Below are positions 33,248-42,362 of a stretch of DNA of 64,000 nt, in pieces. Below the pieces are notes generated by a model that worked only from the letters and a program-made list of their open reading frames with translations, made no database searches and was not told where the DNA came from. The stretch comes from Neorhizobium sp. JUb45. GTDB taxonomy: Bacteria > Pseudomonadota > Alphaproteobacteria > Rhizobiales > Rhizobiaceae. The number at the start of each line of letters is the position of its first letter. Position 1 is the stretch's first letter. Made by a program: the position numbers and the translations under genes. Location of the stretch: assembly GCF_004343585.1 (NCBI RefSeq), contig NZ_SLYW01000009.1:62001-126000 (forward strand), written 5' to 3'.

Positions 33248-35509
33248 TCAGAATTCTTCCCAGTTATCTGTCGCCGCCGCGGTCGCCGGACCACCTCGGC
33301 CTGTGAAAGCTCTGGCAATCTTGCCGACCATGCCGCGAGCCGGGGAGGCGGCCGGTGCTGAGCGGGATGAGGCTGCCATGATCGCGGCAGTCTGGCGCAG
33401 GGCAGACGAGGGGTTGGCCATGCCTTGGCTCTGACCAAGCTGGAATTGGCCAATCAGCTCGCGCAGGCGGCCCGCTTCTGTGGCAAGCGTTGCGCCGGCC
33501 GCATTCGCCTCTTCCACCATGGCGGCGTTCTGCTGGGTCACCTGGTCCATCTGGTTGACGGCGGTATTGACCTCGGAAAGGCCGACCGACTGTTCGCGTG
33601 ACGATGTGGCGATCGAATCCATATGCTGGTTGATCGTGACGATATGGGATTCGATGGCGCGCAGAGCCTCGCCCGTCTCCCGCACTAGCTTGACACCAGT
33701 GCCAACTTCGATCGAGGATTTTCCGATGAGATCCTTGATCTCCTTCGCAGCTTTGGCCGAACGCTGGGCGAGTTCACGCACTTCCTGCGCGACGACAGCA
33801 AACCCCTTGCCAGCTTCACCGGCGCGAGCCGCTTCAACACCGGCGTTGAGCGCCAGAAGGTTGGTCTGGAAGGCGATGTCGTCAATCACACCAATGATGT
33901 TGGAAATCTGCCCTGACGATTCTTCGATACGGCCCATGGCCTGCACGGCATCGGCAACCACGGCGCCGGACTGGCGGGCGCTTTCATTGGCCTGGATTGC
34001 CACCGTGCGGGCCTCTTCGGCGCGCTTGGAGGAGTTGGTCACGTTGACGGTGATCTGGTCGAGGGCGGCCGCTGTCTCTTCCAGCGAAGCCGCCTGCTGC
34101 TCAGTACGCTTTGCGAGGTCGTCAGCGCTATTGCTCACTTCCCGAGATCCGCTGTCGATCGAGGTGGTAGCTTGTGCGACGGAGCCGAGCGTATCGCGCA
34201 GCTGCTCCACAGTTGCGTTGAAATCGGCGCGCAGGCTTTCGAAGTCCGGTGCGAACGGCCGATCGAGCTGGAATGTCAAGTTGCCCGAAGACAGGTGTTT
34301 CAAGCCGGTTGCGAGACCGTTGGTGGCTTCCGCCATCTGCTCGGCGCGAATACGCGCTTCCTCGGCATTCTGTCGGCGCTGTTCCTCGGTCATGTTACGC
34401 TGCTCGTCGGCTTGGCGCTCAAGTTCCTTGGTTTTCAGCGCGTTGTCCTTGAACACCTGCACCGCACGCGCCATCGCGCCAGTTTCGTCCGGGCGATTTT
34501 CGCCTTCGACGTTTGCCGTTAGGTCACCGGATGCCAGGCGTCCCATCGTGGAGGTGAGACGGCCGATAGCGTTGCCAAGCGACTTGGCGAACACGAAGAA
34601 CGCGGTCAGGGCGAGCAGCGAAATGACGAGAGTGACACCCAGCATGGTCCAAAGCGAGGCTCGGGCACCTGCAAGGATCTCGGTCGCGTCCGTCCCCACC
34701 TCAATGACACCGATCTTCTCGCCGGCGAATGAACTGAACGGAACGGCTTTGATGAACATGTCACGGCCTTCGAGGACGTCCTGTTCAAAAACCGATTGAC
34801 CCTCGAGTGCGGCTTGAAGGGATAAGTTGTCTAGGAATGCTTGGTTCCCGTCGGTCGAGGATTGGTTTACGAGCTTGCCCTCAGACACGACATTGACCGA
34901 AATTTCGGCGCCAAGTCGTTCTGCCAATGGCGTGAAATATGGGTTCGAGAGCTCTGTTCCGATATCGATTACGCCAACCACTTGGCCGTCAACAATGACT
35001 GGGGCGACAGCATAGATGCCGATCCCGGTTCTGCCGGGTTCTATACCAGCTGCAAGCTTGCCGGACGTGATGGCCGATGCGACCGTCTTGCGGCGACCCA
35101 TATAGTTGTCACCGAATTTGTCAGGGGCGTGCATGCGGGCGATAACGTTGCCGTTAGCATCTGCAATCGTGACAAGTTGCAGCCCACCGGCTTGCGCGAT
35201 GGCAGTAAGATTTTTCGAAAGTTTGCTGATTAACCCTTGGCGATCATTGCTTGCAATCAGTGCTGGGGTATCGGGCTCGCCAGCAATGACGAGAGCCAAT
35301 GCCGTGGCAGATCGTTGGATAGCATCCATGTCCGTCTGGATGACTTGCAGGTCGCTCGCTGCCTTATTGTAGAGCGCCTTATCGTTCAACGTTCGCTGCT
35401 CATACCAGGCGACGCCGCCAATGGCAGCGCTGGTAAAAAGCACAGCCCCGCATCCATAAAGGGTAATCTTGCGCCAGAGAGGTTTGGTTACGGTCGTGGT
35501 GGCAGTCAT
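33248..35509 (-). CDS. Methyl-accepting chemotaxis protein with dCache_3-type sensor domain and C-terminal NWEEF
   Basis: 753 residues. Order: N-terminal membrane helix (about 14-35), a periplasmic sensing region of about 250 residues of double-Cache type (LQLVTIADANGNVIARMHAP; YAVAPVIVDGQVVGVIDIGT; EKIGVIEVGTDATEILA), second membrane helix near 290-310, HAMP, a coiled signalling domain with the hairpin core (AFQTNLLALNAGVEAARAGE, GFAVVAQEVRELAQRSA) and a flexible tail ending NWEEF. That pentapeptide is of the type that tethers CheR/CheB in receptors with NWETF-like ends, so adaptation is probably tethered. It will cluster with others and signal through CheA/CheW. Ligand unknown. Confidence 0.95.
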   Translation of the reverse strand: MTATTTVTKPLWRKITLYGCGAVLFTSAAIGGVAWYEQRTLNDKALYNKAASDLQVIQTDMDAIQRSATALALVIAGEPDTPALIASNDRQGLISKLSKNLTAIAQAGGLQLVTIADANGNVIARMHAPDKFGDNYMGRRKTVASAITSGKLAAGIEPGRTGIGIYAVAPVIVDGQVVGVIDIGTELSNPYFTPLAERLGAEISVNVVSEGKLVNQSSTDGNQAFLDNLSLQAALEGQSVFEQDVLEGRDMFIKAVPFSSFAGEKIGVIEVGTDATEILAGARASLWTMLGVTLVISLLALTAFFVFAKSLGNAIGRLTSTMGRLASGDLTANVEGENRPDETGAMARAVQVFKDNALKTKELERQADEQRNMTEEQRRQNAEEARIRAEQMAEATNGLATGLKHLSSGNLTFQLDRPFAPDFESLRADFNATVEQLRDTLGSVAQATTSIDSGSREVSNSADDLAKRTEQQAASLEETAAALDQITVNVTNSSKRAEEARTVAIQANESARQSGAVVADAVQAMGRIEESSGQISNIIGVIDDIAFQTNLLALNAGVEAARAGEAGKGFAVVAQEVRELAQRSAKAAKEIKDLIGKSSIEVGTGVKLVRETGEALRAIESHIVTINQHMDSIATSSREQSVGLSEVNTAVNQMDQVTQQNAAMVEEANAAGATLATEAGRLRELIGQFQLGQSQGMANPSSALRQTAAIMAASSRSAPAASPARGMVGKIARAFTGRGGPATAAATDNWEEF

Positions 35510-35735
35510 AATTCATTTCGCTCGCATTGCTTTGGCGATGACCGTTAAATCAGAATGTTGAATTTTAGCTAAATATTATCGGTCCGTTGGCGCTCTTGGC
35601 GAGCTCACAATCCAGTATCAGCATCAGTGCGCGTTTCTGGATTTACAACGATGATGAGAGATCGCTACTACGCGCACGGTCGAGCAACGACTCTCGCAAT
35701 CCATATCCTTACTGGGGCCGAGCCCCGTTGAGCGC

Positions 35736-37928
35736 TCAGGCAGTTGCACATTCATATGTGTGGTTAGCAAGAAGCGCTCTAGCGGCGGCGGGACTAAGAG
35801 GACGGGAGAGAAGGAACCCTTGCAGGTGATCGCAGCCAAGTTTCATAAGTTGCTCTCGCTGCTCATACGTTTCGACACCCTCTGCCGTGATCATCAGCCC
35901 TTTCGCCTGCGCCATGGTGATCATCGCGATCACCAGCGCTCGGCTGTCATCCTTATGCATCTCGTTAATAAATGAACGGTCGATCTTTATTCTGTCTGCC
36001 TCGATTTTCTGGATTCGAGAGAACGACGAATAACCCGTTCCAAAATCGTCGATTGCAAAACGGATGCCAGCACTGCGCAACGTTGATACAGCCTGTGCCA
36101 CGCGGCCGTTCTCATCTGCAGCGGCACTCTCCGTCAGTTCGATCTCCAGTCGGAACGGTGTTATCCCTGCCTTGGCTAGCGCTGACAGAACTCGGAGGGG
36201 GTAACCAGGCGCGGAAAGTTCGGTCGGCGATGCGTTGATCGCGACCTCGATGTCCGGAAACTCGGCCATGAGGGTGCATGCATCCTCGAGGACTATCGCA
36301 CCGATCTGATTGATCGCACCACAATCCTCAGCAACAGGTATAAAAACGTCCGGGCTTATGAAACCGAAATCCGGATGTTGCCACCGTGCCAACGCTTCGA
36401 GGGAAACAATGGCATTCGTCTCTGCTGAAAAGACCGGCTGATAGTGAACTTCAATGCCGATCTTGTTCTCGACTGCCTCGCGAAGATCGTGCTCCAGAGC
36501 GCGCCGCTTCTTCAACAGTTCGTCCATATGGGCGCCGAAAACCGCGTAGGTGTTTCTACCGGCGGCCTTAGCATGATACAAAGCTATATCCGCATGTCTT
36601 GTCAGCTCGTCACCATTGGCGGGGCCGACAGAGGTCGCTAACCCAACACTGGCCCCAACGCTCACGAACACCCCGTCGATCAGGAAGGGAGTTCGCAGAG
36701 CTGCGACCACAGCTTCAGCAGTTTCCTCGGCCTTACCGGATTCCTGATGCGCCAGATGAATCGTGAACTCATCACCGCCGATCCGGGCGATCAGTGCGGT
36801 CGGGAGAAGTTCACGAAGTCGTTGAGCGGAATCAGCAATCAGCCTGTCGCCCACCGGATGACCTAGCGTGTCATTGACTTCCTTAAATTTGTCCAGATCG
36901 ATGAACAGAACGCTGTGGGTCTCGTGTTGACGGGCATTTTTGAGATCTGTGTCGAGATGCTGGGTGAAGTACGCGCGGTTGGCAAGACCTGTAAGTGCGT
37001 CATGAGTCGCCTGATGTCGAAGTTCAGCTTGGCTTTCCTCAAGGCGTGCAGATCGTCTCCAAAACATACCTCCCGCAAGACTGGCCGCTGTGAATATTGC
37101 CACGAAGACAAAACCCAACATTGGCCTTGTCGCTTGCAACACGCTCTGGCCAGGCCGGAAAGGGATCCAATGAAAATAGCCCATAGTCCCGCCCGAGCGC
37201 GCCGTTAGCGCAACAAAGGAAAGTTGGTCGTCTTTAGGTTTCGAGACGCTAAACGAAAGGTTCTCAACGCCATAGTCTCTGGAAATCAAGGTCGGCAAAT
37301 CGCCGTCTAGGAAACGCACTGCGACGTGCAGATTTTCCGAGCCCGGCGCCTGCTCGATATCACCAGTGTCCGACACGATTGGCTTTACGCTGACGACAGC
37401 GGGACGAAAGCCAACGAACGCAACATCAGCTTCCCCAATCGACAGCGTTTTGTTGTTAACGCCGCTGCGATCGCCGGAGGCGAGGCGGCTTTGTAATTTC
37501 TCTGCTAGTGGTCGGTAAGCCTTCTCTAGTTGATTTGTTCTGGGTGCATTCGGGCCGTTGGCTATGAATTGGTATATTGGCTTAAGGTTTTGACCGAGCA
37601 CCACTGCTGCATCGTGATCGAAGTAGCTGTGCATCCAGGCGCCGAGATTGGTGTCGAGCCAATCCATGTTTCTTTCAGACGCGTTCCGCACCGCGTCGTC
37701 CCACACGGTCGCACTTTCCTGATCATGTGCAACAGAAGCCTCCAGCTTCGCGACCGTCAGGGTTACCAACACACGCTGACGTTGGGCGGCAACCTCATCG
37801 ATGGCCTGACTTGCCAATGCTAATGCCAGAAGAAGAGAGAGGGAAATGATCGCCGCGGCGGTTACTGGTAAGGCTAATGTCAAAAACCGTCTTGACTGGA
37901 TGTTTATATGCACTGCGAACCGCCCCAT
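35736..37928 (-). CDS. CHASE4 - GGDEF - EAL bifunctional c-di-GMP protein
   Basis: 730 residues. Membrane helix at about 15-38, an extracellular CHASE4 domain (ESATVWDDAVRNASERNMDW is diagnostic), second helix near 265-285, then GGDEF with intact signature (RIGGDEFTIHL) and EAL with its catalytic residues (LEALARWQHPDFGF, AINASPTEL, ELTES, IDDFGTGYSS, KIDRSF, TAEGVE, QGFLLSRP). Both enzymatic halves could act; in many hybrids one dominates. The neighbouring gene is a chemoreceptor; the second c-di-GMP gene at 18847 has a degenerate GGDEF by contrast. Confidence 0.94.
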   Translation of the reverse strand: MGRFAVHINIQSRRFLTLALPVTAAAIISLSLLLALALASQAIDEVAAQRQRVLVTLTVAKLEASVAHDQESATVWDDAVRNASERNMDWLDTNLGAWMHSYFDHDAAVVLGQNLKPIYQFIANGPNAPRTNQLEKAYRPLAEKLQSRLASGDRSGVNNKTLSIGEADVAFVGFRPAVVSVKPIVSDTGDIEQAPGSENLHVAVRFLDGDLPTLISRDYGVENLSFSVSKPKDDQLSFVALTARSGGTMGYFHWIPFRPGQSVLQATRPMLGFVFVAIFTAASLAGGMFWRRSARLEESQAELRHQATHDALTGLANRAYFTQHLDTDLKNARQHETHSVLFIDLDKFKEVNDTLGHPVGDRLIADSAQRLRELLPTALIARIGGDEFTIHLAHQESGKAEETAEAVVAALRTPFLIDGVFVSVGASVGLATSVGPANGDELTRHADIALYHAKAAGRNTYAVFGAHMDELLKKRRALEHDLREAVENKIGIEVHYQPVFSAETNAIVSLEALARWQHPDFGFISPDVFIPVAEDCGAINQIGAIVLEDACTLMAEFPDIEVAINASPTELSAPGYPLRVLSALAKAGITPFRLEIELTESAAADENGRVAQAVSTLRSAGIRFAIDDFGTGYSSFSRIQKIEADRIKIDRSFINEMHKDDSRALVIAMITMAQAKGLMITAEGVETYEQREQLMKLGCDHLQGFLLSRPLSPAAARALLANHTYECATA

Positions 37929-38087
37929 TGTTTCGAAGACGGTAAATCAGCAGTGCTTAATACGCGTAGAACACCTATGGTTAAGGGACCAATATAGAGC
38001 AAGCGTAGCGTACGCTGCCGGACACAGGACATGAATACGTCAATATGTCATGTTTCTAATCACGCTTTTGTTGATTCGGAGTTCAAT

Positions 38088-38300
38088 ATGCCATTTTCGA
38101 CAATCAAGACGCCAGTACAGCCGGCTGAACTGGACCTTTTGCAGCGAGTATTTGACGGCATATGTGCAGAGCATCAGCTATCCAAGATAGGTCCAGATGC
38201 TGAAGCTCTCGCGCTCATACTCGTGAGACAGCTGCAAAATGGGGTGAAAAATGAGAGCGAACTTGCGGCTTTGGGGTGTGGGTTAATGCATCACGCCTGA
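38088..38300 (+). CDS. Small hypothetical protein
   Basis: 70 residues beginning MPFSTIKTPVQPAELDLLQR, with a helical layout (VFDGICAEHQLSKIGPDAEA, LALILVRQLQNGVKNESELA). GGAG lies six bases before the ATG at 38088. Short helical proteins with the 'FD-x2-C ... EALA ... F/L-x2-G' spacing occur in rhizobia, but I cannot name a family. The EAL gene upstream is divergent. Confidence 0.55.
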   Translation: MPFSTIKTPVQPAELDLLQRVFDGICAEHQLSKIGPDAEALALILVRQLQNGVKNESELAALGCGLMHHA

Positions 38301-38943
38301 GCTCGTTCAGCGCCGGTTCCGAATTCATTACGCGCCCTTGCTGCAAATCACTTTCTTGTCTACCTGAGATCAGAAGGCTCCGTACGAAAGCGATGGGCTC
38401 GAATTCTCAGGATATCACGGTGATACTGTCGGTCGCACCCTGCAAAGCTTGTAAGGATACTCACTTCGTGTGCGAGGCCCACCCGCATCGGGCGCGGACT
38501 GGAAGGCGGCCATGTGTTTGTGTGAGCGTAAGTATCCCTTGCCCGGCTTGCACCAGCGACGCCGAGTGGGATAAACCCCCACAAGCATTTAGTCAGTTCG
38601 CTGCCATTGCAGTCACAGGGTGCAACTGACTGTCGGTCCAAACGCAAGGCCGGCATCACACGAAAATTTGCTTTCCCCAACGGGTGGAAGGTTCGGTGAG
38701 CCCGCCGCGATTGCTGATACCTACACGCCCGTAGTTGGATGTCTACTGGGAAGACAGTCGCGCCACATTCGTCTCTCTGAACGCGATTTAGAGAATAACC
38801 GCCTGCGCTCACGCGCAGAAAAATCTTGGCTGACATCTTGCGGCAGCATCATTGATTTCGCTGCGGTATTTCAATGGGTCGTTGGTTCGATCCTCATCAA
38901 GAGCTTGAAAGCTCAAGTCGGGACCCGAAGTGCATTCAGAGCA
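38301..38943. other. Intergenic stretch without convincing genes
   Basis: 643 bases. The longer frames here have low-complexity or shadow-like composition. At 38877-38904 is a string resembling a tRNA T-arm (GGTTCGATCC), related to those at 18751 and 60174. Otherwise nothing recognised. Confidence 0.45.
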
Positions 38944-38989
38944 TTGCACATTGGATGCGAGCGGGCTATATGTAGGTATGTTCCTACAT
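38944..38989 (+). promoter_or_regulatory. Promoter and palindromic operator of the toxin-antitoxin pair
   Basis: TTGCAC (38944-38949) and TATATG (38967-38972) are spaced exactly 17 bases. A perfect 7-bp inverted repeat, ATGTAGG-N6-CCTACAT, lies at 38970-38989, over the -10 and the expected transcription start: the usual site of Phd/YefM autorepression. Confidence 0.6.
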
Positions 38990-39254
38990 GGAGGGGCGTT
39001 TGGGTACCAGCAGCTTGACCAGTCGCGAATTGAACCACGATGTCGGCAGAGCTAAAAAGGCTGCTGAAGCGGGACCCGTGGTCATCACTGATCGAGGCCG
39101 ACCGTCACATGTGTTGATGACATATGGTGAGTTCGAGCGCCTGATAGGTAAACGTCACAATCTTGTTGAAGCCCTATCAATGCCCGGCTTGGCGAATATC
39201 GATTTCAATCCGCCCAGAGCGATCATAGCAGCTCGCGAAGTTGACCTGTCTTGA
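38988..39254 (+). CDS. Phd/YefM-family antitoxin
   Basis: 88 residues from the ATG at 38988, with the antitoxin core LTSRELNHDVGRAKKAAEAG then PVVITDRGRPSHVLMTYGEF, followed by a C-terminal toxin-binding tail (NLVEALSMPGLANIDFNPPR). The N-terminal half binds DNA, the tail neutralises the toxin. The start is uncertain because ATG 38988 is inside the operator palindrome and GAGGGG sits after it; TTG 39000 (4 codons later) is the alternative, but its spacing to GAGGGG is only three bases. It overlaps the toxin gene by four bases (TTGA). Confidence 0.88.
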   Translation: MEGRLGTSSLTSRELNHDVGRAKKAAEAGPVVITDRGRPSHVLMTYGEFERLIGKRHNLVEALSMPGLANIDFNPPRAIIAAREVDLS

Positions 39255-39673
39255 AATATTTGCTCGACACAAACGTCGTTTCCGAACTCCGGAAGGTTGG
39301 TGACGGTAAAGCAGATTCGAACGTGACGGCCTGGATAAGCGGGCAGGATGCCCGAGATCTGTACATTTCTGCGATAACAATACTAGAGCTTGAGCGCGGG
39401 ATCCTCGGCATCCAACGTCGTGATGTTACGCAGGGTTCTCGCCTGCGGGCATGGATGGATAGCCGGATTCGACCAGAGTTTTCTGAACGTATCCTACCTA
39501 TCGACGATGCCATTGCGACGCGCTGCGCGCATTTACACGTTCCAGATCGCCGCAATGAAGCTGATGCAATCATTGCCGCTACAGCGCTCGTGCATGGGCT
39601 TGTGGTCTTGACGCGCAACATTCAGGATTTTCAGGGAACCGGCGTTGTGCTGGTGAATCCCTGGCTGGCCTGA
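39251..39673 (+). CDS. vapC: PIN-domain ribonuclease toxin (VapC/FitB type)
   Basis: 140 residues, starting TTG at 39251 within the antitoxin's stop. PIN-domain acidic residues are visible: the first Asp in YLLDTNVVSEL, a Glu in AITILELERGI, and an Asp in RRNEADAIIAATALVHG, followed by VVLTRNIQDFQGTGV. The FitB-like subgroup has this TRN-x-DF ending. VapC toxins cut tRNA or rRNA and are neutralised by their cognate antitoxin. Here the antitoxin is Phd-type, a known combination in rhizobia. Confidence 0.92.
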   Translation: MKYLLDTNVVSELRKVGDGKADSNVTAWISGQDARDLYISAITILELERGILGIQRRDVTQGSRLRAWMDSRIRPEFSERILPIDDAIATRCAHLHVPDRRNEADAIIAATALVHGLVVLTRNIQDFQGTGVVLVNPWLA

Positions 39674-40045
39674 GATCGGGCACTTCTGGTGTGTCGGAGC
39701 TTCGCGGCTATCTCAGCAGATTCTTGCTGTGTCTTCGCAGGGTGCTGATCGGCCGTTTGAAACTCTACAAGCCAACGGTCGCGATTCGAAAAAATGCCGC
39801 CCGATGATCAGGATACGGTAAATATACCTTGATAGTCTTGTCGTAAAAATACCCATTTGGCGATTGATCCATGATGGATAATTTAAATTATCAGCGAATA
39901 GAACGTATATCTGTTGATGAAACCGTTTGTTCACTTCGTTTATATTGTGATTGCACGCCTGCGTTGACATTTTCATCCCGTTCTCAGTAACTGAATTCGA
40001 ATATTATTATTCGCGTTTTTCTAATATGTGATTGCGGGGGCGGTC
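39674..40045. other. AT-rich intergenic stretch upstream of the TPS locus
   Basis: 372 bases. The last 250 bases are notably AT-rich (about 39790-40025) compared with both neighbours and lack a plausible gene; this is where the promoter of the IalB-tpsB-tpsA unit should be. No palindrome was identified by eye. Confidence 0.5.
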
Positions 40046-40609
40046 GTGTTGAATAGGGGATTTGTATTCGGATGGCTTTTGCCATTCGGATTTCTTTCGA
40101 TTTTCGCTGTACAAGCAATGGCCGAGCAGCCTGCGCCCGATGGGGCAAAGATCGCGCATGCCGTCGAGCGATTTGGCGCCTGGAACGTCAGATGCACGGA
40201 TACTCAGGGTGCCACAGCGAAACAATGCGAAGTCGTACAGGTCGCCACCATCAAGCAGGCGGACCAGGACGTCACGATCATGACCTTTGCCGTTGCGCCG
40301 GCGGCTGCCGTAAAAGGCGCAAACGAACCGGCGCATTCCCTTACCATGCTGGTGCCGCTCAACGTGCTTCTGTCCGCAGGGCTTTCGATCTCTGTTGATG
40401 ACAAACCTGCGGCGAAACTGTCCTATCGCAACTGTAACCAGTCGGGATGCTGGGTCCAAAGCCCGTTGAATACAGCATTGCTGGCTCAGTTGTCGAAGGG
40501 CCGTTCGGGCAGTGCAAAGCTCGATCTTGTCAATGGACAGACAGTCAACATTCGCTTTTCTCTGGATGGCCTGACGGCTGCGATGAAGAAACTCAACGCC
40601 GCAAGCTAA
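40046..40609 (+). CDS. Invasion-associated locus B (IalB) family protein
   Basis: About 187 residues from GTG 40046 (TTG 40049 and GTG 40028 are other options; GGGGGCGG just upstream supports the first two). Signal peptide (FGWLLPFGFLSIFAVQAMA) then an IalB domain: FGAWNVRCTDTQGATAKQCE, VPLNVLLSAGLSISVDDKPA, LSYRNCNQSGCWVQSPLNTA. The Cys pairs are typical. IalB proteins are periplasmic/outer-membrane and were named for Bartonella invasion. Here it lies 14 bases upstream of tpsB, so it may assist the two-partner secretion system, an unusual placement. Confidence 0.85.
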   Translation: MLNRGFVFGWLLPFGFLSIFAVQAMAEQPAPDGAKIAHAVERFGAWNVRCTDTQGATAKQCEVVQVATIKQADQDVTIMTFAVAPAAAVKGANEPAHSLTMLVPLNVLLSAGLSISVDDKPAAKLSYRNCNQSGCWVQSPLNTALLAQLSKGRSGSAKLDLVNGQTVNIRFSLDGLTAAMKKLNAAS

Positions 40610-40623
40610 GATCCGGTCACCTC

Positions 40624-42342
40624 ATGATTTCGCATTCTACGACCTGGCGCGGCGCGCTGTTGGCTCTTGGCCTGTTCTATTCAAGTCAAGCCATGGGTCA
40701 AAATCCGGCCGATGATTTCGCTCGCCAAAAAAGTGAAGCGATGCGCAGCGAGCGCATCGAAACGCTGACCAGGCAAACGCCACGATCCGACGCACCAACT
40801 GTGCAGCCAGTCCCCGTTGGAGAGACCTCGGCAGCCTGTTTCGAGATTACCCGCGTGGTTGTTGAAGATGCGGCACGACTCGGTTCTCAAATTGATGCTG
40901 TCACGCGTCCTTATGCGAATACCTGCATTGGCCTTCCCGGCATAACCGAGTTATTGCGGGCCGTCACAAACGTCTATCTCGATCGCGGTTATATCACATC
41001 GCGTGCATATGTGCCTGAGCAGGACCTCGTTGCCAGCCGGATATTGCGCATCAAGGTCGTCGAAGGTGTCCTCGAAAAAATCGAGATCAACGGCAAGGAC
41101 GGAAACGGCAGCTCAACGCTTGCAACGGCTTTCCCGGGAATGTTGGGCGAAACCGCGAACATGCGGGACGTGGAGCAGGGGCTCGATCAACTTAACAGGC
41201 TCCGCTCCAATAAAGCCAAATCAGAATTTCTTCCTGGCACTGCTGAAGGGAGTTCAACGCTCAACATCTCGTTGGAGCAGAGCCGCCCGTGGCATGTGAC
41301 CGTCGGCAATAACAATCTGGGACAGGAATCGACCGGATACTCGAAATCGTCCGTGGCAGTTACTTATGATGGCTTGCTCGGTCTGAATGATATGATGTCG
41401 TTCAGCTACGAGCGATCCGGGCCGGACTATCCCGGCGGGGGCGATGGGCGCGGATCCAGCAACAGCTATTCCGGCAACGTGAGTATCCCTTGGGGCTACT
41501 GGACTGTTTCGCTGAATGGCTCCTGGTATGATTACAAAAGCATGGTTCCCGCGGCATTTTCCGACGTCGAGACAACCGGAACGTCGGGGCAGGCCGGATT
41601 TGACCTCGAGCGAGTTGTTCAACGCGGTGCGGACAGTCTGACAAAGGTTCATGGAGGACTGCTCTACAAGGAAACCGACAATTTTCTTCTGGGCCAGAAG
41701 CTTGAAGTTGGCAGCCGCCGTTATACGGTCGGCTCGTTCGGCGTTTCGCATTCGCAGCGCATGTTCGGCGGCCTCTGGAATTTCGATGCGCAGATTGATC
41801 AGGGGCTCGGCATCCTCGGCGCGATAGATCCGGGCGCACCTGCGGCTGGAGAGGCGGAACCTCGTTTTACCAAATTGTATGCCAGCCTGTCGGCTGCCCG
41901 GCCGATAGACCTTGGCTTCACCGCCTTCGAAGTAAATTCGCAGGTCAATATGCAGCTCTCGGGCGACAATCTTCTTGGATCCGAGCAGATGGCGCTGGGT
42001 GGCTGGTCGACGGTGCGTGGCAGCCGGGAAAGCAAGCTTTTCGGCAATAACGGCTTCTTTGTGCGCAACGAAGTCTCCTGGCGGACCAATCCATGGCAAG
42101 CCAATGAGGTGATGACCTCCTACCTTGGCGAACTGCGGCCCTATCTCGGCTTCGATTATGGGCAGATATTTCGCCAGACACGTTTCGATATCGGTGGTGG
42201 TGAGGCCTATGGCTTTACCGCCGGAACACGGCTTGGCGGTGGCCGCATCAATCTCGATACGGGGTTTTCCGCTCTGCATGTCAGCCGCCGCAATGGTGGC
42301 AATGAGCAGCTTCTCTTCATCAATTTATCGACGCAGTGGTGA
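40624..42342 (+). CDS. TpsB outer-membrane transporter (FhaC/ShlB/HecB family)
   Basis: 572 residues. Signal peptide (LLALGLFYSSQAMGQ), a POTRA region at about residues 80-200 (FEITRVVVEDAARLGSQIDA, then ITELLRAVTNVYLDRGYITS), then a ShlB-type 16-strand beta-barrel. The L6-type motif is VRGSRES (usual VRGY/F) within ALGGWSTVRGSRESKLFGN. The chain ends with an aromatic residue (NLSTQW), the normal OMP closing signal. It recognises the TPS domain of the downstream exoprotein and secretes it. ATG 40624 is chosen over the longer frame because it begins the signal peptide. Confidence 0.93.
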   Translation: MISHSTTWRGALLALGLFYSSQAMGQNPADDFARQKSEAMRSERIETLTRQTPRSDAPTVQPVPVGETSAACFEITRVVVEDAARLGSQIDAVTRPYANTCIGLPGITELLRAVTNVYLDRGYITSRAYVPEQDLVASRILRIKVVEGVLEKIEINGKDGNGSSTLATAFPGMLGETANMRDVEQGLDQLNRLRSNKAKSEFLPGTAEGSSTLNISLEQSRPWHVTVGNNNLGQESTGYSKSSVAVTYDGLLGLNDMMSFSYERSGPDYPGGGDGRGSSNSYSGNVSIPWGYWTVSLNGSWYDYKSMVPAAFSDVETTGTSGQAGFDLERVVQRGADSLTKVHGGLLYKETDNFLLGQKLEVGSRRYTVGSFGVSHSQRMFGGLWNFDAQIDQGLGILGAIDPGAPAAGEAEPRFTKLYASLSAARPIDLGFTAFEVNSQVNMQLSGDNLLGSEQMALGGWSTVRGSRESKLFGNNGFFVRNEVSWRTNPWQANEVMTSYLGELRPYLGFDYGQIFRQTRFDIGGGEAYGFTAGTRLGGGRINLDTGFSALHVSRRNGGNEQLLFINLSTQW

Positions 42343-42362
42343 CAATGGTTAAGGTGGCACGC

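Noticed and set aside
41254..42279. Minus-strand ORF opposite tpsB
   Set aside because: Opposite strand of the TpsB barrel; no plausible product.
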